The position numbers and the translations under genes are program-made. This document shows, in pieces, positions 21,856 through 34,897 of a DNA stretch of 64,000 bases. The notes under the pieces are model-generated. The model was given only the letters and a program-made list of their open reading frames with translations. It ran no database searches and was not told the DNA's origin. The stretch comes from Darksidea phi. Its lineage: Eukaryota > Ascomycota > Dothideomycetes > Pleosporales > Lentitheciaceae. Numbering within the stretch: position 1 is the stretch's first letter; each line of letters opens with the position of its first letter. Where the stretch lies: positions 1 through 64,000 of the forward strand of contig JASJFT010000154.1 of assembly GCA_030770425.1 (NCBI GenBank). Direction: 5' to 3'.

Positions 21856-22647
21856 ATGTCTCTCACAATGGCGTCAGCGGAAGGCGACGCGCTCGGTCAA
21901 GCGGGGTATTAGGATGAACGCTATTCCAAAGCAGCCGATGGGAAGCCTACCCACGAATGGTTTCGAGACTACGCATCAATAGAACCCTTCCTCGAAAAGC
22001 ACCTGTTCTCGTCACGGAGTCCGGCAACCAATCCCCGAATCCTCCAACTTGGAAGTGGAGATAGTGTGAGTTATCTGGCGGGGACGTTAAATTGGTTGCG
22101 ATGATTTCTAACAATTGACCTTCAACAGGCAATACCATACGATTTCTTGAAGCGCGGCTACAGAAATCAAATATGCATCGATTTCTCCACCGTCGTCGTG
22201 GAGTTGATGAAGGCCCGGCATGTAGACGAAGGTGTGGAGTGGATACTCGGTGACGTACGCGATATGCCCGCCGTCCCCACCCAATCGATCGACGTCGCCT
22301 TCGACAAAGGGACGCTCGATGCTATGATCCACGGAAGTCCTTGGACCCCTCCAAACAAAGTGTTAGAGGATACGGGAAAATACATGAAGGAGGTACGTAC
22401 TCTTCTGCTGCTAATCGTTTCGATATGCTGATCATTATAGGTCCGCCGAACGTTAAAGGACGACGGCCTGTTTTTATATATTACTTTTCGGCAGCCGCAC
22501 TTCGTAAAGTCCCTCCTCAACCAGCACAATGATTGGAACGTGGAGGTGGAGGTTCTTGGTGGTGATGGCGGCGGAGTATTCGAGTACTTCGGCTGTGTCT
22601 TGCGGAAACAGGAGCTAGCAAATATCACGGAACAAGCTGAAGAATAA
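21856..22647 (+). pseudogene. class I SAM methyltransferase (EEF1AKMT4/METTL-like) with stop at conserved Trp
   Basis: Three exons: 21856 or 21868 to 22065, 22129-22392, and 22441-22647, with introns of 63 and 48 nt and correct frame throughout (about 222 codons). The family N-terminus ALGQAxYWDERYSKA...THEWF is visible, but the Trp of YWDERY is TAG at 21910-21912. The rest is uninterrupted: NPRILQLGSGDS (SAM motif I), QICIDFSTVVVELM, IDVAFDKGTLDAMI, FLYITFRQPHFVKSLL and EYFGCVLRKQ. The motifs fit protein-lysine methyltransferases of the EEF1AKMT4 group, but the exact substrate is not predictable. No in-frame ATG follows the stop before motif I, and no intron of reasonable size can remove it. 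It is probably a young pseudogene caused by a single G-to-A change, or a sequencing error. Confidence 0.78.
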
Positions 22648-23674
22648 GTCGCGATGTATTTGCTCTACTGCGAGGATCATTAGACGAAGGGTGACTTCAT
22701 GATGTCATACCTGTTCCGCTCAGCAGTCTGAGGAAGGTTTGGGTTTTGTAGGGCTTCAATAAAACCCACGTTGGTGCGAACATGGACCTGTGTTTAAGAT
22801 AAGAGAATGTCTCTTGATTTCCTGGATACTGTTCTTATGGCTTCTCCAGTTAATTTGTGAGGTTCCGGAGAATGGAGGATACGGAAAATGCTGAACAAAG
22901 ACAACGGAATACTAGCCGGTCGATCGTTAGACGCAGTGGGATACAGCGGACAAGAGTGGGAAATTAACTGTGTCTTCATCTTCAGCGGCCCACTCCACAA
23001 CTTTTCCTCTTGATTACCCAAGCCCAAACAAATCGGTATGGTTCGGAGTGATCGGAGCTCGAGCATCAGAGTTTGAACGAGGAAGTGGTCATACCAGATA
23101 GCCAGCTGAGCTCACAGCAAATCACCTCAAACAAACCCATCAAGTCAGATGAGACCAAAGAGCCCCTCAAAAAGAAGGCGAGCATGAAGAAGAAAGGCGG
23201 ATGGAGAGTCTTGTGTTCCAACCTATGATAACATGCACCTCTGACTACGAGAGAGCAGGCTTGTCTACACCTACTGGACGACCGCCTCCGACATCCGCTG
23301 CTACCATGGCTTTCATCCAGCTTAGTAGTTACGTTGTTGTGCATGCTCCTGACGTCGAACGACGCCGTCGGCAGCGCCTTTCTCCACGCCCTGAACACAA
23401 GTGTTGCAGAGCGAGACTGATACTGCTTTGTGCCTACTACCCTACTTGACAACGCAGCTTTCACTTTACAACGACGATCCATACTTGAATGATTGGCCAC
23501 ATTTAGGTTGTCACTGGCCAGGAGGAACAGCGTAAAGGACAGTCACTCCAAAGAGTACCATATCCTCTTGTACCTAGCTATATGCTATTCGAGGATTGCG
23601 AAAGGAGCGAAGGCGGGCTGATATGGACGCGGAAGCGGAAGCGGAAGCGGGTTATGGAGCTGTGACTAGACGAA
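22648..23674. other. intergenic, no supported gene
   Basis: About 1 kb. A 144-codon minus-strand frame (23066-23500) is Arg/Ser/Cys-rich without motif and is probably chance. A short GGAAGC repeat occurs near 23629-23650. Confidence 0.45.
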
Positions 23675-24259
23675 TTAGCATGGCGAAGGCGAAAGCCAAA
23701 GCGATAGCAGTTCATCTGCCATTCCACTAACAGTATCACTTTTTAAAGGTTGCTCCCTCACTTCAGACGCTGGGTTCACCGAAATCCCTCGCAGTTCCTC
23801 AACGTACTTTTCCTTTTCCATCCGTTTTTTTGCTAGAGCCTTCTTCGAGTCTAGATCCCACAACTGAGAGAGAATGCCAGCAGCCTCGTTAGAGAGATGG
23901 AACTTCGCGGATATGTAGGGGAAGATTGTATATACACCGTTTAGAGGCCTTGGGCATAAATAGCACCAGTATATTTTATCCGTCCAGTTAGACTGTATGA
24001 GTTCTAACAGACGTAAAGAGGAGTGCGGTCTCTTTAGCGCTTCCTCTTCTTCTCTAAAAATACGCATATATTCCTGGCGAACACTATCGGAAGTCTCTAG
24101 TACGTCGTCGTGGTTCTTGTCAAAGAGAGCAACAAATGTGAATATTGAATGGGGACTGCTTAACGACTTCTGAGGTTTTGAATGTAAAGCAGGTGATGGC
24201 TGTAGAAAGGATCGTGTGGAATGTAGCGACAGGGGTCCGTCGCTGGCCCGTACAAGCAT
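23675..24259 (-). CDS. hypothetical protein, 194 aa
   Basis: ATG at 24259. The protein-like part begins around residue 45: FVALFDKNHDDVLETSD, then REEEEALKRPHSSLRLLELIQSNW, then a Cys-containing YWCYLCPRPLNGVY and AKFHLSNEAAGILSQLWDL, followed by a charged helical stretch KKALAKKRMEKEKYVEELRG. I do not recognise a family. The amino-acid pattern looks like a real, partly helical protein rather than noise, but the first 40 residues could be a different exon or non-coding. It stands alone in a gene-poor region. Confidence 0.4.
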   Translation of the reverse strand: MLVRASDGPLSLHSTRSFLQPSPALHSKPQKSLSSPHSIFTFVALFDKNHDDVLETSDSVRQEYMRIFREEEEALKRPHSSLRLLELIQSNWTDKIYWCYLCPRPLNGVYTIFPYISAKFHLSNEAAGILSQLWDLDSKKALAKKRMEKEKYVEELRGISVNPASEVREQPLKSDTVSGMADELLSLWLSPSPC

Positions 24260-26486
24260 CAAGACGCCAGCCGAGGCTTATCTACAGATGTTTATGTAAT
24301 GAACGTGCTGACCTAAGATTTTCCAATGCCAAGAACATGCTGGCTTAGAGGCCTCCATCGAAGTCGAAACAATCCGCGACTCCGATATGGTTTACAAGGA
24401 AAGAGCACGAGGCAACAAATCGTCGCGCCGCCTCCGCTTGACCTCCAACCGAGTGAGCCTTCGCAGCCACCCCCAATGTCGCGGTTTGCCCTGAGCAAGC
24501 GCCTTGTCACAGGCCGCAGACGCCTGTAACCTTATCAGCATTCGATCCTTTCTTCCGGGAGCGCCTTGAACACGATCTCTACCTCCTTTAAGAGAAGAAG
24601 TGCGATAGCTCATCTATAGCCCTCTCGCGGCCGAGTGGCGACCTGCCCACACGCAGACTATATCCGTGAGCAGTTTATGACGGATGAGAACGAGGGCTTG
24701 CAATGTTTCAGAGCGACTATGACGCTGCCTAGTACCCGCTGCAATACACCGCCCTCCATCAATCCGAGCCCCGGCTCCCCGAACCCAAGCGTATCTCCCA
24801 CCCCACCCATCACGCCGTCCCCGCCGCACCTATCTATACCACAATTTAGCTTCAAGGGCAAGCCGGCAGATGCCAAAGAGGCGAACAAAAGTGGGCGTAC
24901 CCCGGTCAAGCACTTGAAGCCTCTCGTGCCTCGCCCTTCACTACGCCGATTCAGTCATTTGCTTGAGCGAAATAAACCACTCTGATACACCTACCGTCCC
25001 CTCGCCATTACCGACGTCGTCGCCCGAACCCGAACCTGAACTGGCGCTCTCGACAACCTCGAAATGCACGCAGCGCCACCGTCACACGTTACTAAGCGCA
25101 AATTCAAAGCTGAGGGCGAGGGCTACAACGCTGGCGTGTCGTGCAAAAGGCAGAGACGAGCGGGTCTTGGAGCAAACGCTACGCCTTCTTCACCCACGGC
25201 GGACGACTTCCCTTTCTCCGCAGCAAATCCAGCGTGTGTCCGGCGAACGCGGTGGCAACGATGCATCCTATGAAACTTATACACACCCAGGCCACATAAG
25301 CTTGCCCACCGGCGTCGCGTCCTCGCCGACCATCTCTTCAGTGTCCTAGCCGACATATCAATCGGCGGCTTTAAGGGCGAGATGCAGGCTCGTCCCTTCC
25401 CAAGGGCAATCAGATCCCACGCAAAAAACCTTCTTTTGCGGTCGGCATCGATGGTTGACAAATACCCATTAAGGATGGACTGCTACCCGGGTGAAACGAA
25501 GGAAGGGGTAGGGCTGGATACCCGGAAGGGATTATACCACAACTTCACGAGCAGAAACTGGAGAAACGGGATAGGCGCAGGGAGAATGCGTGTATCGCGC
25601 ATCCTTCCCAGAAAGACGATGCTGAGTGGGTTTACCTTGGAAGGATCCCGGAGCTTACTAGGGTAATGGCGTCTGCCCAGCTCAACATGTAGCTCGTCGA
25701 CACTATCTCCGATCGTGATAAGCTCATGGTAAAAGAGATGTCTATGTCCGCTCAAGCACAGCGGTGGAGTTCTTGGATGTTCCTGCATGCCCAAATGTGC
25801 TAGCTGGTAACGTTTATGACATCAACCCATGAGTCCAATACCACTTAACCAAGATACCACGAAGCGTACACATTGGATACCGAGTCTGGAGTACTGATAG
25901 TTCTCCCCATCATCATCAGGATGGATCTTGGATGGAGACGATGCACCACAATTTGCGCAACACCTCAGATTCGTATGTGTTCAGCTCTCGGCACGTAGTT
26001 CTATCCATATCCAACCATGGACTATAGACTACCTCGATGAAGGGAGTGATGATATGCTTGGATAGCATGGATAAAGAGTCGAATTGCTTGACCATGATCA
26101 TTGTTGATCTGCTTATCCAATAATCCGGATCCTAGGAACGATGAGGCACTGGGGTTTTCGTTCATAACTGCCTTTCCCATTGGGCGAGGACTTGCCATAA
26201 GCTTGTGTTTCGTTCGATTTGCATAGCTTATGAGCTCTTGATAAGCTCAGCGCACATTCCAACAATATTACAAATTCGCGCCAGCATCCGGTCTTCCCTC
26301 CCGGTGGCTTTTTATTTCCCTGCTCCCCTCAGACCGGTCCTTTCCGTTAGTCAAAACCCTTTTACCTTTTGGGCGGACATCTAAATGAGAATTTGGGATG
26401 TGAATTAATGTGGTTTTAGAGTTTCTAGAGTTGTTCATTGAGCGATACCCAATGTCCGTAACCCATGACCGTCTAAAACAACTGCA
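24260..26486. other. gene-poor region with degenerate ORFs
   Basis: About 2.2 kb. Between 24635 and 25350 two plus-strand frames overlap: one Pro/Ser-rich (with FSFKGKPADAKEANKSG) and one running on in another frame (with PSPLPTSSPEPEPEL). They could be the remains of one decayed gene, but I see no domain. The rest has short frames on both strands only. Nothing is called. Confidence 0.4.
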
Positions 26487-27312
26487 TTAAAGCGCATCCG
26501 CCTCCAAACAAATCCTCACGATATCATCCGGAAAGCCTAGCATAGGAACATGATCGCCATCCTCAAGCACTATTTTCCTCAAACTCTTTGCGCCACTCTT
26601 CTGCGCCTTTTCGAAAAGCTACACACAAAAGTCAGCTTAATAACATATTTCAAACTAACAATTGATGAACGAAGTGCTACAGGACAGGTACCTCATACTG
26701 GCTTTCGGGCTTGAAAGCCAGATCTTTTCCACTAATCAAAGCTGTACATGGTAGCTCTTCATACGCTGCAAAGCTCACCGGCTCCAGTAGTGGTTTCACG
26801 CACTGCGCCTGCACCATGCCGGCGTATTTGAGTCCTTCTTCTTCCGGTAAGGACCCAAAAAGCACCCTATAGCCCAACTCTCCAGGCACAGGTTCAATCC
26901 ACGGATCCGTTGTATCCATCGGAATCGGCGCTTGATCACCAATAAGATCCTGCATCGTCTGGCCCTTCTGTGCGAGCGGAGAGTTGATAGTGATAATATG
27001 CTTCAGTTGGCCACCGTCGAAGCTATCTTTCGGAACAAGGCCCTTGCAAGTTTCAAGGGTGAGGAAGCCGCCGTAGGAGTTACCGACGATGATGAGATCT
27101 TTGCCGGCGTCGAGGAGGGCGATGGCTTTTGAGCGCACGTGTGCAGCGTCGTCTTGTAACCCGGGCGTTTCATCTTTTTTCCCAACCGATGGGAGGTCGA
27201 TGTACACAGCTTCATGGCCTTGGGCTTGTAGCTTTCCAATGACTTTGTGGTAGTAGTAGCCTGGGCACCAAGCGCCTGGGACGAAGAGAAAGGCGGTCTT
27301 GGAAGGGGACAT
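26487..27312 (-). CDS. alpha/beta hydrolase
   Basis: Serine hydrolase of the alpha/beta fold, similar to the AB-hydrolase_6-type esterases common in fungi; substrate unknown. Exon 1 27312-26692 and exon 2 26618-26487, with a 73-nt intron; 250 aa. The start is the ATG at 27312 (MSPSKTAFLFVPGAW); the open frame extends further upstream but into the promoter. The oxyanion region is FVPGAWCPGYYY, the nucleophile elbow is VGNSYGGFL, and exon 2 supplies the catalytic His (EDGDHVPMLGFPDD). An Asp in ISGKDLAFKPESQ, just before the intron, is a candidate acid. There is no signal peptide, so it is probably cytosolic. A TATA-like CTATAAAATG lies about 85 bp upstream. Confidence 0.9.
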
Positions 27313-27393
27313 TTTGTAGTTGTTTGGAAGCAGGTTTGGATGTAGACAACTGTGCAGTGTGTTGCCTGTGGCTTCATGGAATGAAATTTCCTT

Positions 27394-27403
27394 CATTTTA
27401 TAG
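27394..27403 (-). promoter_or_regulatory. TATA-like box of the alpha/beta hydrolase gene
   Basis: CTATAAAATG on the minus strand, about 85 bp upstream of the ATG at 27312. Called by sequence and spacing only. Confidence 0.45.
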
Positions 27404-28143
27404 AAATGTAATATCGGAGCTCCGGCGAGTGAGACGCACCGTGTGCCTCCGATCCCGACTACCTCCGATTGAGCATCCGGCTTTCTCCAACAGAAACTCC
27501 GCATTCCGCAATCTTTCGCCTGAGAAATGTTCACCGGACCTAAGGACTTTTGCAAGTCCGCTAGCTCTATACTCGTTCTAGGCTAAGGATACGCGCCAGC
27601 CAATATCGAAGGGATACAATGTGAAGCCAAATAAGGTAAGCATGACGAAATTGCTGATTTGGGTGGAGTACTAAGCGAGGTACATTGTATGGTTGGAGTT
27701 ATACCTCTACTATGTACAAACTCCTACTTTGTTTCGAACGGGCCTTCAAAAGAGACTCCCACTATGAAAATCCAAACCAAAGAGGTGCACCTCTGCGAGT
27801 GCGGTAGAGGGTAGCGAGGCTAAGCTGGATAGATGCGGTGTAGACTCAAGTTTTTGATACAGACCTTCCAACCGGAGAAGTGCAGATGTGGGCCTATTGC
27901 GTTGTGGATGATGACTTCGGTGAGGATGAGACCGATAATGGAGCCATGGCCTTTGTGAGAAGAGCCGTAATCAGAAGCAAAGGTTTCAACTTCGTCTTTA
28001 TTGTCGTGTCACCACCACCCAGGGTTTTCGGCTTCGGCGAAACGTATTGAGGAAATCTTAGTTACCCACAAAGAACTCCGGCAAAGACTCCTTCATAAAG
28101 TGATGCTCAAGCATCTGGGTAAAAGGCGAGACCGTATCAGTAT
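27404..28143. other. intergenic, nothing recognised
   Basis: About 740 bp of spacer with short unconvincing frames. Confidence 0.45.
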
Positions 28144-28449
28144 TCAGAGTACGGTAGGCTGTCCCCAAAAACCACTCCTTCCTGTGCGCCAAAAAAACGT
28201 CCTTTGCAGTAAATCTAACGCTTGACACAGATGCTGCAACCCATCCGGTCGAATCGCCTCCATACCGTTGGCAGTAATTCGTTTTCCCATCAACCGCGCT
28301 CTATCGTCGATGAACGCCGTATTCTCCAAGCAGCTATCGGACGTCCAGTAAGGCATTATCTTGGCCGCATTCGAGAAATTCTCTTCCATCAAAGTTGAGC
28401 TTTGCAGCAGCTTGCCAATGGCGACAGCACTGGACGTTGGAGGTGCCAA
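28000..28449 (-). pseudogene. decayed gene fragment of unknown family
   Basis: A minus-strand frame from 28449 contains a protein-like run ALDLLQRTFFWRTGRSGFWG, with QPTVL before a TGA (28144). Shifting frame by one right there gives NTDTVSPFTQMLEHHFMKES, continuing LPEFFVGN to a stop. The two pieces read as one continuous sequence across a frameshift. I cannot name the family. The call rests only on that continuity and could be chance. Confidence 0.3.
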
Positions 28450-28968
28450 TATGTTTTCAGGATATAGCGACTATAAATTGATATTATGGGGCTTGAGTCG
28501 TAGTATACGGTTTACGATGCAGACTATTGTACAGGGCATCAAGGCAACGTTTAAGACCGAAAGTTGGAGGGAAGTTCGTAGAGTTCGCTATGTGTTCGAA
28601 ACCGAGACGAATTAGCAATTTAGGAAGGCGGTCTGTTTAAAATAGAGACAGTCGATGGCTGTTGGGAAATTAGTTTGATATACTTGGTAATGGGAGTGGT
28701 GGATAAGACACAAGCGAGGACCTGGTCGCACTTAACAGCTGTGCATCCGGTTGTATTTCAATAGGAACAATCAATTTGTTATTATTGCCATCTGCTTGGA
28801 AGCAGACAGATTATTTACATTGCTGTCTTCTTGCATGGAGGCCGTCCCCAACAGTCCTGGTTGTTGTGATGTTCGTTTGCTGAGCCGGGAAAAGTCAGCG
28901 CGCACAGACCCTCCTCCCCCTCTGCCTGCGGTCAGGCATCCAGCCCCCATGTTCGGCGCCCGGTCATC
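28450..28968. other. promoter-side spacer of the DUF3431 gene
   Basis: About 520 bp without a supported gene. The bases immediately before 28969 are C-rich, as often seen upstream of fungal start codons. Confidence 0.45.
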
Positions 28969-30120
28969 ATGTCTCCAAATACCCGGCGAGCCTCCGCTAC
29001 CATCTTGGTCCTCATCCTATTAGCCATCTTCTACCACGCTCGCAACGGTTCAACACCAACGTTTCGACTCGATAGGCCGCTAGACCGCGACAACTACGCC
29101 AACCCCAAGAATGCTGCCCCAGGCGAGAGACGCCCACCTTTCTACCCTGGCGTCGCCAAGCCGGCAGGATCGAACTATTCCCGGATTTTAGTCGTTCCGA
29201 AGACGAAAGATGAGGACGTGGGATGGATACACCAGGAGCTACCCGATTTGCAGACGGCGGTTTACGATGTAGATAATCCAGATGCGAAGTTGAGAGTGCC
29301 AAAGAATAAGGGCCACGAGGCGATGGTCTATTTGACGTACATTATCGATCACTACGATGGGGACCTTCCAGATGTCATCATATTTGCCCATGCACATAAA
29401 TTGACGTGGCACAACAACTTCATACTGGATCTTGATACACCGAAAACCATCAAGCGGCTCCGCCATGACCGGGTTGCTCGACAAGGCTACATGAATCTAC
29501 GCTGTCATCTGGATCCAGGCTGTCCGAACTGGATTCATCTCGACAGGGCCGAGGCGGACTACGACATAGTCATCAAGCCCGAAGAAAAGGCCTTTAGCCC
29601 TGAGCTATTCCTAGAATTGTTCCCTGGACACCGCCCCCCACCGGTGCTCTCTCAACCTTGCTGCGCCCAATTCGCTGTGAGCAGCGAGCGTGTCAGGGAC
29701 AATCCGAAAGCACTATACGAGCATCTCCGGAACTGGTTGCTCGCAACACCATTAGAAGACACAGACTCTGGCCGCATCTTTGAGTACACGTGGCAGTATC
29801 TCTTCACCCGCAACGCTGAATACTGTCCTTCTACGAACACGTGTTACTGTGATGGATATGGGGTTTGCTTTGGCGGCGCGGCAAAGCTCGATGAGTTCCT
29901 TAAGAAGTTGAAGAAGAGGGAAGATGTTGACGAAGAGTTGGAGTTGGCGCAGAACGGGGGCAAAGGGGAACCGGTGTTGCAGGAGATTCGCGCAAGGAAA
30001 GACACGCTGAATAAGGAGTTGGACGAGCTCAAGGATGCGGCATATCAGAGAGGGGAGGATGAGATAAATAGGGCGATGGAGCGGGAGAGGTCGCCAAAGT
30101 ATCCGTATATTTGGGGCTGA
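28969..30120 (+). CDS. DUF3431 family membrane-anchored protein
   Basis: A single-exon, 383-aa protein. A short cytosolic N-terminus (MSPNTRRAS) precedes one hydrophobic segment (ATILVLILLAIFYHA, about 10-24), so it is probably a type II membrane protein of the secretory pathway. The DUF3431 core (about 65-310) includes ILVVPKTKDEDVGW, then KGHEAMVYLTYIIDHYDGDLPDVIIFAHAHKL in two parts, TIKRLRHDRVARQGYMNLRC, a CCAQFAVS segment, and WEYTWQY-like FEYTWQYLFTR. These conserved blocks resemble a glycosyltransferase-like fold, but no activity is established for the family. The C-terminus is a charged coiled-coil-like tail (KLKKREDVDEEL...). No defect seen. Confidence 0.93.
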   Translation: MSPNTRRASATILVLILLAIFYHARNGSTPTFRLDRPLDRDNYANPKNAAPGERRPPFYPGVAKPAGSNYSRILVVPKTKDEDVGWIHQELPDLQTAVYDVDNPDAKLRVPKNKGHEAMVYLTYIIDHYDGDLPDVIIFAHAHKLTWHNNFILDLDTPKTIKRLRHDRVARQGYMNLRCHLDPGCPNWIHLDRAEADYDIVIKPEEKAFSPELFLELFPGHRPPPVLSQPCCAQFAVSSERVRDNPKALYEHLRNWLLATPLEDTDSGRIFEYTWQYLFTRNAEYCPSTNTCYCDGYGVCFGGAAKLDEFLKKLKKREDVDEELELAQNGGKGEPVLQEIRARKDTLNKELDELKDAAYQRGEDEINRAMERERSPKYPYIWG

Positions 30121-30785
30121 GATGTGGGTTAGCGTTGAGTATCGGTGCTGCGGAATCACAAGCATCTTCAAGAGGTATGAATAGTAAAGCATACATGGCG
30201 TTATGGGTTAAAAGGGCTGGTGTAGCATTTACAGCTTGTAGAACATCGCAGCCTTCAGATAGAGTCAGGAAAAAGACCTGAGAGTATTCAAAAGACCGCA
30301 CTTTGATGGCGTTGGCCGGATTCTCGGCGCATGAAGCTACGCACGGGCCTTTCTAGCTATCCGTTCCGAAGATGCACCAACCTCAAACCTCACACCTCAC
30401 TCGTACCATGTCTACTTACCGCTGAACAAAATCCTACGGATTCAGACTCCCCGCCTTTATTTTTTTTTTTTTTTTTTTTTTTTGCGGGAATGTGTGGCTA
30501 TGTGTCCAACAGCTACAACGGCTGATGCCTGTGTCCTTTGATTTGACCCACCGAGTGTAAGATGGATACGGCTCAAAGCTGTCACTAGGCGCAATCAGAT
30601 TTGACAGCACAAGGGTCTTGCTCTCTCTAGTATCGCCGCGGCGAATCGAACCTCTTCTGGGCCGCTGTAGCCCGCAAGAAGGTGCTGCACGTCGCTCAGA
30701 CAGCCCCGGCCTCGAACTCGCTCCCAATCACTCCCCTCCCGCTTCGAGCAGCATTACAACCCCACAATCACCATCGCAACCCTGA
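30121..30785. other. intergenic with poly-T tract
   Basis: About 660 bp. A run of about 25 T occurs at 30459-30483. The minus-strand word GGTTCGATTCG at about 30650 resembles a tRNA B box, but the flanking bases do not pair into a T arm. No gene is called. Confidence 0.5.
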
Positions 30786-31285
30786 GTAGCATTCGTCTCT
30801 GGTCGCATCGATATCACGCCCCGGCAGTTCTCGGTCCAATACGCACCCGTTCTGGACGCTGCAATCCATCCCGGGGATGCGTTCGTCCTGTCGACCGCCA
30901 GAGGTGCTGATACGCTTGTGCTGGCCTATCTCCGCACTCGCAACGTTGACCACTCTCGAATCTCAATCTACATCCACACCCCGTGGCCCAATCGCAAGTC
31001 CAATGCTACCCAAGTCCGGGTTGACAAGGTGCAGTTGTCAGCGGAGGTCGAGGCGCGGTACCGGAGAGAGGGTTACAACATGAAGGTCATTCGGGGCTAC
31101 CACAACGAGCGGGACACCGCCTGCACAGATGCCAGCGGCTACGATATCTTGTGGGTGAGAGGAGGGACGGAGCTTGCTGCCCTATACGGCAGTAAGTATA
31201 AGCCCGGACGTATCAGTGGCACGCAGAGATCAGGGACCAGAGGCTGCTCAAGGATGAACGAACGGGTGTTCCGGGGATCCCATAA
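30786..31285 (+). pseudogene. SLOG/YspA-like Rossmann-fold protein, probably truncated
   Basis: The open frame after a TGA at 30783 reads VAFVSGRIDITPRQFSVQY, then LDAAIHPGDAFVLSTARGADTLVLAYLRTRNVDHSRISIYIH in two parts, later NMKVIRGYHNERDTACTDASGYDILWVRGG and YGSKYKPGRISGTQ. The GxxD...STARGADTLxLxYL pattern matches nucleotide-binding SLOG domains (DUF2493/YspA-like), implying a ligand- or nucleotide-binding role. No ATG precedes the domain in frame; the TGA stands where the N-terminus should begin. After SGTQ a frame change, or a very short intron of 35 nt at GTAAGTATAA, leads to IRDQRLLKDERTGVPGIP and a stop at 31285. It may be a full gene with an unrecognised 5' exon, but loss of the start is simpler. 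Confidence 0.45.
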
Positions 31286-33298
31286 GCTTCCGGAGACCTT
31301 GAATTGCCGGGCGTCTACCGGGCGTTTTTACGGGCGTACCTGGATCACCATCGATTCTGTACCGGGTTCAACGGCACCCGCGAAGATCGCGATGCAGGGT
31401 ACAGCACACAAGACCACCTCTCTACGGCCAGACGCCTTCCGTCTTCCACGAGGCCTGCAGCCGTCTGCGGGGCTAGCACTGAACCTGCAGTCATGAACCA
31501 GGTATGCGCTCCGGCCATCTTTCGTCCGCACCACTTGCCTCACGGTAAGTTGCGTATGCTGCGGCCGTACGCATGAGATGCACAGCACACTTCTGTACAT
31601 TATTAAATTATCTTCAAGTGTGTCCAATCAGAGCTTTCGTAGATGTCCTTCCCCATTAGTCACCTGCTCCTTTCGTTTCTAGCCACATCCGGTTAGCGTC
31701 TGCATACGTACATTTTCCATCTTTCTTCTCATCCTCTCGCTCCGGTAGTGCGCGTCACACGCCTTTTTTATCGTGTTGGTGGCTTTAGTCATATACTGAA
31801 GAAACACATCTCCTTCTCGTTGCAGGTCTTCGTCAAGTTCGATCAGCCGGCCGCACAGCCTGACAGCTTCACATGCATCCCAAACATTAGTCATGTGCTT
31901 CCTCTCCACAGTCTTCATCCGTGATAAGGCGAGTTCGGGATACCCGCTGTATCCCTTGGCAGGTCTCACCTTCGGCCTCTGCCGACTACAACACGCGCCT
32001 TAATATACCGACCCCGGCTTAGGTGGTATCACAAGCCCCTAGAGCATCTGTAACGTGGCTCTACGCGCTCCCGCGTTTTTCTCTGTTACATTCAACGCCT
32101 TATCGCTCGTGGCCTTGTTCTACCCCAGCTTCGTGTGACCATATCCACGCCGACGGTCTCTTGTCTACACGCCGGCTTCGCGAGCATGTTGCAAAGCACT
32201 ACCCGTCAACGAAATTACACGTCCAATGAGCTTGGAAACACCTAGCCTAGACACATGGCCAAGCCCAAGGGTAAGTACTCATCGGTATGGGTACTTCACT
32301 ACACCAAGACTATTATTCGCGGCCACCTTCCTCTGCGCTGGGTGACATGCCGATCCGGCCCTCTGACCATATCGGATGGACCTTATGAGGCACCGGGCAA
32401 GCGCGATTTTGTTTCCGACCGTGAAATTGTCTTGTGGGGCTTTTCACTGCCACGATGCCGGCTGAGACGTCTAAGAGTCAACTGGAGTGTCTCCGCCACT
32501 TAGCCAATGTACCTGTATTGCTCCTAAGAGTGCGGGATTAGAGCCGAATTTCGACGAGAATGGGCGAGTGTCGTCCCTATCTGGGTGCTCTATCCTCTAT
32601 ACTGGCCTGGTTTCGACTGGCTCGCTAGGTGGTCCATCAATTTAACCGCGCCATTCCTGACCGATCCATTTACCCAGGCCTCGCCAGTGGGTCGGCTATT
32701 ACTCTACTTGGGGACGCTGGCTCTAGTCCATCATGCAGATCATGTTCACGCTGTAACGGCCACACGACATTCTGTCAAGCACACTCGAACCGCCTCGACG
32801 ACAACTACCTTCCACACGTGCTGCAGAGCTTATCAGGACCCTGGCTTCGAGTCGTGCGAGTATCATCACGATGCGAGAGAGTGGCAGTGTGCTCAACCAC
32901 TACAGACTGTCAGTGGCGGGGTCTGGTGCTTGAGCTCGAACGTGATGGGGGGAGATGCTCCCTTCATCCAGGGCAAAGGATAAGACGACCAGGTCATTTA
33001 CACACTCCCTGCTAGGTCAGGGCTTGTAATCGGACTTACAAATGCCATGACGGGATACATACTACCTTTAGGCGCCACAGCTGCTGCCGGAAGCCCGCGC
33101 CTTTCTTCTTGCATCCGCCGCTTCCTTCAAAGGTCTCATTTTGTCGAGCGGTTGCATCGTGCTTTTGGCCTGTTACATCTGCATCCCGCACTCCATCACC
33201 ATCCTTCGCACAGACCGGCAGGCATCGGCGCTTCCTTTTTGAAGTAGGGCCCAGGTAGCATTGTCACGCTTTCACCCCTCCCTTCTGGCTTGGGACTG
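31286..33298. other. 2 kb of degenerate ORFs
   Basis: No supported gene. A minus-strand frame (31679-31969) has a helical, protein-like pattern (MKTVERKHMTNVWDACEAV..., ending HYRSERMRRKMENVRM) and could be a relic exon. Plus-strand frames at 32255-32503 and 32585-33015 overlap in different phases and lack motifs. The region may be old transposon or gene debris. Confidence 0.4.
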
Positions 33299-33308
33299 TG
33301 TATAAGTA
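33299..33308 (+). promoter_or_regulatory. TATA-like box of the chitinase gene
   Basis: TGTATAAGTA about 90 bp upstream of the chitinase ATG at 33390. Position and sequence only. Confidence 0.5.
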
Positions 33309-33389
33309 GCCAGAAACTCCTCCGTTTGGTTTTCTACATTGCGCACTGCACCTTCCTTACTGTGCAACTACGACTCATTTTACGACAAT

Positions 33390-34897
<1,508 letters not shown>

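Noticed and set aside
30640..30720. tRNA gene on the minus strand (B-box-like GGTTCGATTCG)
   Set aside because: The bases flanking the loop do not pair into a T stem and no acceptor stem could be drawn.
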